A stretch of DNA of 64,000 nucleotides from Labia minor. Taxonomy: Eukaryota; Arthropoda; Insecta; Dermaptera; Spongiphoridae. How positions within the stretch are numbered: the stretch's first letter is position 1; each line of letters begins with the position of its first letter. Shown here piece by piece: positions 9,948 to 19,275 of this stretch. Location: contig OY720344.1 in NCBI GenBank assembly GCA_963082975.1, forward strand, positions 8,171,580-8,235,579, given 5' to 3'. A program made the position numbers and the translations under genes. The notes below the pieces were generated by a model that was not told where the DNA came from, did not search any database, and was given only the letters and a program-made list of their open reading frames with translations.

Positions 9948-10557
9948 ACTATCTCGCCAGAGATAGTATTGCGATCACGAAAATTTTCGATGTTAAGATT
10001 TTGATGTTTTTATACGTTTTGAAGGTTCCTGAATCATTTTCACTAAGGTTGAGAAAAATGTCTGTGTGTGGGTGTGTGTATGTATGTAGACAAGATTACG
10101 TAAAAACGGTTTGAGCTAGAATCATGAAATTTGGTATATGGGTATTATTCCAAATTCATAGTTTTCTATCAACTTTTGAGAAATGTAGTTCTTTCGGAAG
10201 AGGGTCATTACCTACAACGTTTTGATTTTTTTTCCTCTAAAGTAACCGTAAAAATAAAGGTATATGTTTGATAATTTTTCACATTATTAAAAATTGTATA
10301 AAACTGCTATATATAGAATTTCAGCTTGAATGAATTGCTGAATGTACCAGAATTAATTTTTTAACACTGCAAATCTCACGCGCCAACATGTGACGTGATG
10401 CCATCAACAAAGAGCCAAACATGCGCTGGTTTAATAATTATTATTTATTAATTTTAATTTATCATTTATAATTAATTAAATTTCATTTAAATATAATATA
10501 TTATGTTATTTAATCCAATTCAAATTGGCGAGATAGTCGAGTGGAGACACTCCAGCT
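9948..10557 (+). mobile_element. HINE family 1 (H1), full-length copy b
   Basis: The best reference copy of the family. It begins ACTATCTCGCCAGAGATAGT at 9948 (preceded by TTTTT), has a TG microsatellite at about 10060-10085, and ends GGCGAGATAGTCGAGTGGAG followed by ACACTCCAGCT at 10557. The 11-bp subterminal repeats are perfect inverses. The first one also forms its own hairpin (ACTATCTC, GAGATAGT). No target duplication is visible, as expected for rolling-circle transposition. Confidence 0.8.
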
Positions 10558-10566
10558 AATTTGACT

Positions 10567-10755
10567 TGATATGCATCTCCCAGGTTAGGCGTCTCTCAAG
10601 GTGCATACCGAGTTACTTTACAGTACTTTTAATCGGAATGGGTTTGTCTAAATTTACGCCGGGGCAGGTTTGTCTAATTAAAGTAATAGTCAAGTGTGCA
10701 GATTTGTCTTCGTTTACTGCTATCCTCCATTTCTCAAGCCAAGGCCTTAATTTGA
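10567..10755 (-). mobile_element. Jockey-type LINE reverse transcriptase fragment
   Basis: Read on the minus strand, the segment gives RPWLEKWRIAVNEDKSAHLT, then PVNLDKP-like sequence and LGMHLERRLTWEMH, matching the Jockey-clade thumb region (WRIKLNE.KS.HVTFTL ... VKYLGMHLDRRLTW). One in-frame stop replaces the Tyr before LGMHL. The fragment abuts the stem-loop end of HINE copy b. The plus-strand open frame at 10566-10787 is only its shadow. Confidence 0.7.
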
Positions 10756-10757
10756 AC

Positions 10758-11045
10758 ATAATTATGACCATGAAATATTTAATTTGATTATTTATATATA
10801 AAAATAAATAAATTCTAATTTCTAATTATTAGTAGTTTCAATAGCTACATATGTATATACTTGTTCTCATCTAACATTAAATCCATGAAAAAAGGCGTAT
10901 AGAATTTTATTCTTTTTAGTCTATTGGAAAAACGTTATTTTATAATTTTTTTTTATATTTATATTTAAATTATATAATTATAAAATATTATGTATAAAGA
11001 ATTATAAAAAAATAATTTTTCTAGATGTTGGTCAATATAGTGCTC
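10758..11045. other. Unassigned AT-rich DNA
   Basis: Nothing recognisable. Confidence 0.4.
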
Positions 11046-11049
11046 CTCC

Positions 11050-11125
11050 AAAGTGGTGGCTTCAATTCAACATAGACTGAACTTGATTGGAACATTATGA
11101 TGCATCCACCATATAGTCCAGACCT
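11050..11125 (+). mobile_element. Mariner transposase scrap
   Basis: The plus strand encodes LDWNIMMHPPYSPDLA, the mariner block that ends with the third catalytic Asp region (family HPPYSPDLAPSD). Only about 25 codons remain and the flanks show no inverted repeats. Confidence 0.55.
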
Positions 11126-11829
11126 TGCGACATCCGTTCTAGATCGTTCACCCATAGATAAAACGTAAAGGATAACCCAAATCTCATAGTCAGTTTTAAT
11201 CTTGATCTCATAATTCCCCGTTAACCTGTAAGTGCTACGATAGGGTAGAAAATTAAACAAGATTTAATTGAAATTTATTTAAAACAACACAACAACATTA
11301 ATGAATTTATATATTTATATAATTTATTATTCTTACATTTTTTTTACAGATCATATCACATAATCAGTTTTAATACATATTTATATATATATATACGTAT
11401 ATATTTAAATAAAATTTCTATAGAAATATTTATTTTGATGAAATGTATTATTAGGACCAAAAGGATTTTAAAATATTGAAAAAATATTCCTTTTTAGGTC
11501 CTTTCTTATTAATTATCATTCTTTAAACATTTATATATATATATAAATATATATAAAGTTCAGTTACATAACAAATTAACATTGAATTAATAATATACAT
11601 TTAATATAATATTAAGACCCGAAAAAATCCATTGAATTAGTATATTTTTTGTTTATTTGAATTTGTTGATACTGTTTAGTAGTTTGATTAGATAGAGAAA
11701 CATTGAAGACAAACGTTTTCACAAACTACACATTTTTTAAGTATTAAGTTATAAGTTAACATTTTATATAATAATATTTAGAGAAAAAGAAGAGTATTAG
11801 TGAAAAAGTGTAAGGGAAGAGGGGTGTGC
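11126..11829 (-). other. 3' flank of the allatostatin-A gene
   Basis: AT-rich sequence after the stop codon at 11830. The minus strand has several possible polyadenylation words; AATAAA at 11657-11652, about 170 bp past the stop, is the first I would consider. I see no other gene. Confidence 0.35.
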
Positions 11830-11954
11830 TTAGGGAGAAGGAGTCTCGGTAGAAGCGACTTCATGCTCAAAAGTTTCGCGTTTGTCAATGCCAAAATTCA
11901 GTTGATGCAATTGATTGCCACTCATGCGTTTATCTCTTGATGGGAGATCTTCTT
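11830..11954 (-). CDS. AstA: Allatostatin-A coding exon 3 (C-terminal)
   Basis: Follows the acceptor tatattgcag (ends 11955). In phase 1 it reads EDLPSRDKRMSGNQLHQLNF, GIDKR, then a 15-residue acidic tail and TAA at 11832-11830. The frame is too short to appear in a plain open-frame scan. Support: the phase matches exon 2, KR sites are present, and NFGIDKR looks like a decayed FGLGKR copy. In phase 0 the exon would stop after ten codons. Confidence 0.7.
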
Positions 11955-14900
11955 CTGCAATATAAACAGACACATAAGTATTTTTATATATAAATATAAA
12001 TAAAAAAAAACAACAACAACATTAATATATATCACACTTAATATACTTAGTAGAATAGTCTATTATAAAATAAGTTATAAGTTTTAGCTAAATGTTGTTA
12101 AAAATTAATTAACATTGATAAATAATAATTATCATAGATCGGAAATTATTAATTTTTGTATCAAAATCAAGATTTCACAAAAGTTAATGGAGAAATAAAA
12201 ATTATTTTACAGAAATACGTTCAATTTAGAATAAATTATTAGGTAAATATATATTTCTATTTTTAATCACTTAAAATCACTTTTATAATATGTATATATG
12301 TAATAAACTATTTAATATAAAGTTGATCACATTAAATATTTTATAGTGTAAAATTTTAATGATTATATGTTATTTATTTTTATGTTTTTGACACCCAAAT
12401 TTTGTCTCAATAAATGATCATTTAATGATAAATTTTATTTACTGACTAATAGAAGTAATTTTTAAATAATAGAAACAATTTTTTCAAAAATAAAATACAA
12501 TGAATTTGTTGTATTTATTCAATCAAATAATAATAGTATGTTTTCAGTTTATTACGTAAAATCATTTAAGTTATTCAAGTAACAAGATTTAAGGTAAAAC
12601 CATGGAATATAACGCGGTAAAGGATATGGCACGTTTTCCATATCTCGAAAACTAATCATTTTAGTGTAGGAAAGGGATTGAGGAATGATAAAAGAAATTC
12701 CATCATTTAATTATATCAAAGGCTTGTAATTTATTTTCTTTTGCAATTTTTATAAGTATAATGTATTCTATGTTTTTGCACATTCTTTAAAATTAATATT
12801 AAAACATATTTATTCACATATCCCTCATTGTTTAATATTTCAAAGTCTATATTTAAAATTGTGTCGAAGGAGTGATATCATACATTGTATATGCGAGGGA
12901 TATGGCGTGCGACTGCTTAACAGTGAAAAATCGAACCCCCAAAACAATTTAAAAAGACAACTGAAATATTTATAATCACAAACGTGTGTAAATATATTAT
13001 TTAAGTTTTATACTCTTTTAATTCATAAAATTTAGCCAATTAAATATTCAGATATTTCAACTTTGTTAGTTTTAATTTTTGTGTTTCTCTTAAGCAATAT
13101 CCTTCATATCGGCTAAATTTTAGTAGTTCTTCTTTTAAGAATAAAGCTGCAATTTTTACTATAGGTACGTAATAGGTACAATTAATACTATGTCAAAAAT
13201 ACGAATTGTGTGTCATATACCTCGGTTTTACATTATAAAATTGATAATTAAGCAGTAATGTTCTATTGTTCATCAATATTATCATCCTCTTATTACAATC
13301 TAATTTTATTTAATATCATCGGAAAATCACGAGACAGATTTCTTTGATTTCGATTGACTATTCTAAGACTCTCCCAATGTTTATTCAATCAATCAAGGAT
13401 AGGAATGAATAGTTAAGAACTTTCGAGTTCATTTAGCTCCTTGATTTAAATTCTTGTTTAATTTATCCATATCAATTTTTATCATACTATTTAGCCAGAT
13501 AATAAATAAATTTTAAAAGTCTGATTTAACAAGGAATTATATATTCTTAACCCTGATAAAGTTTTGTTACATTAGAGTTTAATTTATTTATTTTACCTGA
13601 TACCTCCCGTTTTCCAAGTCCAAATCCGTACATTCGATTTCCTGATCGTTTTCCAAGACCAAATGAATACATAGGTGGTACTCGTTTACCTAAACCAAAG
13701 GCATAGGGGCGCAATCTTTTGCCAAGGCCGAACGCATACAACCGACCATTGCCATTGCTGGAACGTTTCTCCAAGGAAGATGCCATATAATCAGGATCAA
13801 TCTAAAATTGAATACAATCAAAAAAAATTTAAAAAATCCAAATGTGGAGGTTAACTAAGTTATTATTTGCACAGTGTATTCTAATAAAATGTATTACTTA
13901 TTTAAATATTGGGAATTTGAATTAATAATGAGCGTTTCGCACAAGAATGTTTCAATATTTCAATTTGCAATGTCTTCCCGCTAAAACCTACAGTCTATGG
14001 TCGTCTTGAACAGCTTGTATCATTTGGTTGAAACGTAATCAACAGTACTAAATATTGTTTCGTACATGTCCAATTTCGTACCAAATAAAGTATTTTTGTA
14101 GGGAGTTTTTCTTCATTATTTTAATATGAAGAAAAGTGAGGCCTAGAGTCATCATATCTTAGTGTAAGTTTACAGTGTTTGGAGATGGATTGGTCGCTTT
14201 AAAAGTGGTGATTTTGAACAAGGAACGGTCTGGTCAATTCAAAAATTTTGAAGACGAAGAATTAGAATCACCATTCAATAAAACGCTTTCGGAATCAACT
14301 CATGCGTTTAAGCTGCGAACTGAAACAAAAACGGCCGGAATTCGAAGAAAGGCACGACAAAGTGATTTTACACCATGACAACGCTCGGCCACATGTTGCA
14401 AAACCGGTGAAAACCTATCTAGAAAAACTCAAATGGGAAGACCTACCTCACTCGCCGTATTTTCCAGACATTGCTCCTTCAGATTTTTACTTGTTCCGGT
14501 CAATGATACGTGATCTGTCCCAGCTAGAAGTTCACTTGAACAATATGAACAATGAAAAAAATAGATCGATGATTGGATTGCCTCAAAAGACGAGTTGTTT
14601 TTTGGAGCTGGTTTCCAAAAATTGACAGAAAGATGGGAAAAAGTAGTGGCCAGCAATGGACAATATTTGTAACCATTATTTGAAAATATTTCGAAAAGAA
14701 CGCTCATCATCAATTCAAGTTCCCTATATTTTATTTAAATTTAGGAATAAAAGAATCAGTACTTAAATGGATGAATGTAACTTACCTCATAAATATCTTC
14801 ATCTAGATTGTTTTCATCGGTGTCAATATAATCTTCGTAATCTCTCTTGCCTAATCCGAAGGAATACATTCTGTCTGTCGCACGTTTTCCAATTCCAAAA

Positions 14901-15277
14901 CTGTAGAGCCGATCGGATGTTATGGGTCTCTTGCCAATTAAGTTTTCATCTCCTTCGTATCTTTTTCCAAGACGAGGTGAGTACACTCTATCCGACCCCG
15001 TCCTCTTCCCTAAACCAAAACTATACATTCGATTGGAATCTCGTTTTCCTAATCCAAAATTATAAACTGGCAAACGTTTGTATTGGGAGTAAATATTCCT
15101 TTTGCCAGATCCATAATTATATAATCGTTTTGAAAATTCTAATTCATTGTCAGATGGTGGTGATAAGTCAATGATCTCATTTTCTGAAGCGGAAATCGGA
15201 TCCAAATCCGCCGAGTTGGATTGACTTAATCCAAAGAAAATAAGAACTAAACAAGAGGACACGAGGCTTGATAACAT
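11830..15277 (-). CDS. AstA: Allatostatin-A (FGLamide) neuropeptide precursor; coding exons 15277..14786, 13801..13597, 11954..11830
   Basis: Encodes a secreted prohormone cut at KR sites into FGLamides, insect peptides that act on the allatostatin-A receptor (inhibiting juvenile hormone synthesis in some insects; gut and feeding control in others). The joined protein has 273 residues: hydrophobic signal peptide about 1-23, acidic spacer to K50-R51, then LYNYGSG (52-58), NIYSQY, LPVYNFGLG (69-77), DSNRMYSFGLG, TGSDRVYSPRLG (93-104), YEGDENLIG, PITSDRLYSFGIG, ATDRMYSFGLG, a second acidic spacer (146-174), SSNGNGRLYAFGLG, LRPYAFGLG, VPPMYSFGLG, SGNRMYGFGLG, and MSGNQLHQLNFGID (243-256) before a short tail. 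That is seven FGLamides and one FGIamide. Splice sites are GAG|gtaagt to ttttag|ATT (phase 0) and CAG|gtaaaa to attgcag|AAG (phase 1). The Met at 15277 opens the signal peptide. The family and first two exons are near certain; the last exon is a good inference. Confidence 0.93.
11955..13596 (-). other. AstA: Allatostatin-A intron 2
   Basis: A 1642-bp AT-rich intron between exons 2 and 3. I see no further FGLGKR-like coding piece and no clear transposon in it. Around 12600-12960 there is slightly more GC-rich sequence (GGATATGGCACG and GGATATGGCGTG repeated) of unknown nature. Confidence 0.5.
13597..13801 (-). CDS. AstA: Allatostatin-A coding exon 2
   Basis: 68 codons plus one base, starting IDPDYMASSLEKR and carrying four FGLamide copies (RLYAFGLGKR, LRPYAFGLGKR, VPPMYSFGLGKR, NRMYGFGLGKR). 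The acceptor is caattttag at 13802. For the donor I prefer CAG|gtaaaa at 13597 over GAG|gtatca seven bases earlier, because only the former (phase 1) opens the downstream exon. Confidence 0.88.
13930..14715 (+). mobile_element. Mariner relic in allatostatin-A intron 1, antisense to the gene
   Basis: The plus strand shows a mariner transposase start, MSNFVPNKVFL (from 14066), NMKKSEA, then WRWIGRFKSGDFEQG and KNFEDEELE of the DNA-binding half. It then jumps to MRLSCELKQKRPEFEERHDK, VILHHDNARPHVAKPVKTYL (second catalytic Asp) and LPHSPYFPDIAPSDFYLF (third Asp), ending KLTERWEKVVASNGQYL near 14670. This wording is typical of the mauritiana/cecropia-type mariners. The middle with the first Asp is deleted, and there are stops and several frame changes. 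The intron 1 span is 14785-13802. Confidence 0.85.
14786..15277 (-). CDS. AstA: Allatostatin-A coding exon 1
   Basis: 164 codons, from the initiator Met to Glu164, with the signal peptide and the first peptide cluster. The open frame would run nine codons further into the intron (to 14756), but GAG|gtaagt at 14786/14785 is a near-consensus donor and lets the acidic spacer continue in the next exon. It holds the two oddest copies, LYNYGSGKR and VYSPRLGKR. Confidence 0.93.
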
Positions 15278-15290
15278 ACTGTCGGCTTCC
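15278..15290 (-). other. AstA: Allatostatin-A 5' UTR part and upstream acceptor site
   Basis: On the minus strand, attttcag at 15298-15291 is followed by 13 bases and then the start ATG. This is a good acceptor, so the transcript probably has at least one further non-coding 5' exon upstream (beyond 15300 on this strand). I could not locate that exon or a promoter. Confidence 0.5.
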
Positions 15291-15450
15291 CTGAAAAATA
15301 AAATAAAAATTTTATATCATAATTAATTTAAAAAAATAAGAACAAATTATTTTTAATTTCATTCACCCACAAAAAAATCTATCTATATAAATTTATTTCT
15401 AAGAAATATCTTATATATATTATAAATATAATAAAATTACAAATAAATAA

Positions 15451-16050
15451 GTTGATCTGTGGCCAGGCGCAGAACCGACCGACGGTTTGAAATAAATTAA
15501 CTTCCAGCTACAGAAACAATTTAATGCAATAAAAAATAGATATGGATATAACATAAATATTTTAAATTTTATTTTATTTAGAATATATAAGTAAGAGCTG
15601 GCTGTGACGTCATGAAGGGGTGGGTGACGTCATATAATTTTAAATTAAGAAAAAACTAATGAAGATGATTTTCCCGAGGATAAAACCAATGCATGATTTG
15701 TGGAGATATGTAAAAATATCTCCTCTTGTGAAATTTGGTGTGAAAAAAACGCTTCCCTTCCTATTGTCCATCGGTAATACTACCACTTCCGGTTTCCGGA
15801 TATACACCAAAAGTTGATCAATTCATCATACTGATGCATTAAGTAACTACACCAAATTTCATCAAAATCCGTTGAGCCGTTCAAGCTGTACACATCTATA
15901 CGGACACATAGCGGATGGACAGACGGACAGACATCATGCTAAAAATACTTTTTCTGTTAAGAAAATGCATGATTCGTGGAGATATGTAAAAATTTCCACA
16001 TGTGAAATTTGGTGTGAAAATAATACCTCTCTTACTATCGTCGGTCGGTA
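15451..16050 (-). mobile_element. HINE family 2 (H2), copy A, upstream of allatostatin-A
   Basis: On the minus strand it starts TTTTTACCGACCGACGATAG (16054 downward) and ends CGTCGGTCGGTTCTGCGCC followed by TGGCCACAGATCAAC at 15451. The subterminal repeats ACCGACCGACG and CGTCGGTCGGT are perfect 11-bp inverses. A GGACA/GACAGAC tetranucleotide tract sits at 15900-15935, and TGACGTCAT occurs twice at 15605-15632. The layout is that of HINE family 1 with different sequence. It lies 160 bp upstream of the acceptor before the start exon, so probably within the 5' UTR intron or promoter region. Confidence 0.7.
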
Positions 16051-16054
16051 AAAA

Positions 16055-16570
16055 TTCAAATTTGAAATTTTAATGATTTCAAAGTCAAAAAATATCACAC
16101 TTAAATTTTTATATTTATGGAAAAATTCTACAAGATAAGCATGGAGCAAAAAAGTCTTTTGAGCCATTAACTCAACGTTTACCACAAAAAGATTCTCATA
16201 AGTGAAGATGGTGATTAAAAGAATTATATTAACATCTGCGATGAGTCCTATCTGAAACTTGTTATATCCGATGATGTGTGTGTGTGTGTGAAAAATTGAT
16301 TAGGTGTGAAGCATAAAAGTTTATGAATGGATAAGGGATGGTAAACAATCATGTGATGAGACTTTGAATTAATTTACTGATGAATGAATAACCAAAATTG
16401 AATAACATCAAATACATTTTTTGAGAAAAGTCAAAAAATAATTTTTTTCTTACTTTTTATTATTTTTGACGTCATTTCTGACGTCACATCCAGTGCCTCT
16501 TATATCTTAGAATATTTTTCAATCTTTCGCGTTTCAATTTCTTTGCGTGTGAGGGCTCTCACACTGGTCC
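16055..16570. other. Unassigned DNA with TG microsatellite
   Basis: Contains a (TG)n run at 16276-16290 and a TGACGTCA pair near 16469-16488. No gene seen. It could include promoter sequence of allatostatin-A, which I cannot show. Confidence 0.35.
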
Positions 16571-16574
16571 GCTA

Positions 16575-16781
16575 ATATATAATTAATTTACTGATTAAAT
16601 TAAAATATATTTTAAATAAGAACACAAAAAGAAATGAATGTTTTATGTAATATACGGATTGAGACAAAATGGATGAAAACCTTTTACTACTTTCAACCAA
16701 ATACTATGTACCACTCGGCGGAACAGGGGGCGGAGGCCCCGTCTAGGTGTGGAGAGCGCCGAAGTAGCTCTGAGCAGCTAG
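16575..16781 (+). mobile_element. Helitron 3' end fragment
   Basis: Reverse-complement match to 7141-7340: the same words (ATGAATGTTTTATGTAATAT, CTTTTACTACTTTCAACC, ACTATGTACCACTCGG) lead to a hairpin remnant GAGCGCCGAAGTAGCTC, TGAGCAG and CTAG at 16778-16781, followed by T. The hairpin right arm has mutated. Only the 3' end is preserved. Confidence 0.7.
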
Positions 16782-16784
16782 TTT

Positions 16785-17870
16785 CTTATTATTTTATATA
16801 TATTTTATTATTTTATAAATATCTACACACACCTTTCTTTGAATTTGACAATTGTGTAAGATTTTGCTCGTGATCAGACATCAAGTTTGTTCACTACCAT
16901 ACATGGCAACTTAATTAATTAATAAAAGTTGAAATGATATATGAAAAAATTCTGTCTTCATAAGTCTGTACCATCTCTTGTGAATTCCCTCTTTAAATAA
17001 GATACTTAAGAAACACTCTATCTAATCTAATTAATTATAATCATAAGTATATCTAATGAATTTAAATTATAAAATGAAGATTATATATATTATATGAAAA
17101 TAAACTTATAAATTAATTTTCAAGTAGCTATCTACCCTTAAACATTATTATATTATGTATTTAGTAGAATCGAATAATCGATAATAGTCATTTATGAAAA
17201 ATATTAACTTACACCTACAGATGTGTTTTAAATAGTAAATTATAATACAAAATTTCGATTAATATTTCTATAAAATATTGTTTATTGAAAAATTTAAATA
17301 AAATGAATTTGAAAACCATAACACAGACAGATCTTGACAATAATATAAAATATAAATAGATTTTTTTAATATATAAATAAATATATATGTATTTTTTAAT
17401 ACTATTAATAAATCACAAAATGACAGATGATAGTATTATAGAATTTTGAAAAAACAAATCAAATTTATTTTCTAATTGAGATATTTTGATATAATGGAAA
17501 AAGAAAAAAAAAATTATAAAAATAAAAACACCTGTCATTTTTATGATATATATTTCTATATATGTAGTATGTAGTATATTAAAATGTATTTCTACTCTTA
17601 TTTTTATATTTATTATTGAAGAGTAATGTTTATATTATAAATTCTTCCTTGTGAGTGGGTATTAAGCTAATCACACACAATGTTTGTTGTCAAAACAAAC
17701 AATAAATAAAAATATTATATGAAATAGAATCTACAATATATTAAAATAAATTAAAAGAAAATAATTTTTCTATCTATCTATCTAATTGAATATAATCTTA
17801 TTATAACTATAGTAGTAGCAATTGTATATAAATATTCATATTTCTAATCCGATGATTATAATGTAATTAA
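16785..17870. other. Unassigned AT-rich DNA
   Basis: More than 1 kb of very AT-rich sequence without a coding pattern; CTAT repeats lie at 17772-17784. Confidence 0.45.
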
Positions 17871-17877
17871 TCTTTTG

Positions 17878-18147
17878 GAAGATTTATGAACAAGGAGAAT
17901 CGATCTGCATAAGAGGCAGGGCACGTGGCTAGAATGGGAGAGGAAAAGAATGACGAAAAATATATTAGTGGGGAGACCGATTGGGAAACGTCCAGTTGGA
18001 AGATCAAGGACGCGGTGAACCGGAAATGTAGATGTGTAGGGACGTGAAAGAGATTGTTGTAGCTCAGGATAGGGATAGTTGGAGAAATGTGGTTGCTGAG
18101 GCCAAGAACTTTCGAGTTCCGCAAAAAGCAACAGAGATAGATAGCAT
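17878..18147 (+). mobile_element. LINE 3' end (GATA-tailed family), fragment
   Basis: The plus strand carries sequence equivalent to HVARMGEE, KNILVGRPIGKRPVGR, then a frame-broken DRDSWRNVVAEAKNFRV-like end and a GATAGATAG tail at 18137-18145. It matches the C-terminus and tail of the LINE at 7366-8330 and fragments at 37930 and 51235. Confidence 0.65.
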
Positions 18148-18263
18148 AGATGTTAAAGTTATACATTTATCTATAAAAAAAAATATTATATAATATAATA
18201 TAAATTATATTATAATTTTTTTGTATTATAAATGATTAACGTGTTGATAGAGATACTATAGAT

Positions 18264-18454
18264 CAGTATTTCCCAACGTGGGGCCCACGCACCACAGGGG
18301 AGCAATATGATTGTAAAGGGGGACAATTTGAAAATGGACTCAGCACGAGTCTAATCGTTTTTAATATTAAAAATGATGTATTTGTTACATAGGGGGCATA
18401 AGAATTTTAGAAGGGCTTAGGTGGGGCATGGCAAAAAAAGGTTGGGAAACACCT
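18264..18454. mobile_element. hAT-type MITE
   Basis: The left end CAGTATTTCCCAACGTGGGG is mirrored at the right by AAAGGTTGGGAAACACCT. The flanks CTATAGAT (18256-18263) and CAATAGAT (18455-18462) form a 7-of-8 target duplication. The length of about 190 bp and absence of coding sequence make it a MITE. Confidence 0.6.
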
Positions 18455-18610
18455 CAATAGATAGATAAGTTTCTTCTAAGGAGGAAATATAACTAAAAAA
18501 AACGTTATAATATTATTATAAAATGAATTTCAAGGATTATGTGGTTTTTGATTATCTTATCTTATTATGCTAGCTAAAATTGTATATATGTATTTATCTA
18601 TATATATTGG

Positions 18611-18786
18611 TTCTCAAAAACCGCTCTAACGATTTTTTTCAAATTCACACTAGATATAGTATTTATAAAGAAAAATTAAGTTTTATTGATGATATCTCTT
18701 GAAACATACAGCTTCATTATTAATTTCTTAATTGAAAATTATATATGGAAAACGTCAAAATTTTTAATACTGCCTGCTAAGACAGT
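18611..18786 (-). mobile_element. HINE-like element, family H6 (nested in R3)
   Basis: On the minus strand it opens TTTTTTTACTGTCTTAGCAG followed by GCAGTATTAAAAATTTTGAC, laid out like the H1 start (T-run, ACT..., own hairpin, ATTTT). It ends near GGTTTTTGAGAACC, a terminal stem of GGTT and AACC. The core words (ATCAATAAAACTTAATTTTT, CTTTATAAATACTATATCTA) recur at 895-945. No microsatellite was seen. Confidence 0.4.
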
Positions 18787-18820
18787 AAAAAAATGACAAT
18801 TTTTTATCTAAATACATATA

Positions 18821-18890
18821 GTCCAGCGGTTGGACTGATGTTTTAACGAGTGGATTTCGTCGGTTCGAAACTCGCCGGGTGAATCGTTAT
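18821..18890 (+). other. tRNA-like segment
   Basis: TAGTCCAGCGGTTGGACT resembles an A-box arm, and about 30 bp on, GTCGGTTCGAAACTC contains a good B-box (GGTTCGAAACTC). I could not fold a full cloverleaf with an acceptor stem, so this is more likely a decayed tRNA or SINE head than a working tRNA gene. Confidence 0.3.
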
Positions 18891-19275
18891 TTAAAAATGA
18901 AAATAATGATTTTGTTATTTTTTTTTCTTTTTATCTATTGTTTACTTTTTAATAAATTACTATTCTATATTTATTTATTCATTGTTCTTTTATTAATAAA
19001 GTTTTAGATAGTTTTATAAGTTTTAATATTTTTTCAATAAAATATTATTCAATATATTTATTAATATTATTTTATTTATTATTATTGAGTACCCGAAGTT
19101 CCATTCATTTTAATCAGATTGATGCAATGATGCAACAGTTAATAATTGTAATATTGTAATAAATTTCTATCTTGAAAATTGTTACATATTATTCAGGATA
19201 TTTTAAAAACTATTTCTTTCTTTAATTAATATTCATTTTTTCTATAAGTCAGATATATTTCCAAATATTAAATAA

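Larger units (their letters stand above)
18558..19165 (+). repeat. Dispersed repeat R3, copy interrupted by another element
   Basis: The start TCTTATTATGCTAGCTAAAA (18559) matches 372-391, and ATTTTAATCAGATTGATGCA (19108) matches copy 1 at 430. Between them about 480 bp of foreign DNA is inserted (18601-19080). Confidence 0.55.

Noticed and set aside
12880-12960. tRNA-like words (TGGCGTGCGACTGC, ATCGAACCCCC) in allatostatin-A intron 2
   Set aside because: No plausible cloverleaf or acceptor stem by eye.
14767-15174. 135-codon plus-strand frame opposite allatostatin-A exon 1
   Set aside because: A shadow of the neuropeptide exon on the other strand; no family features.
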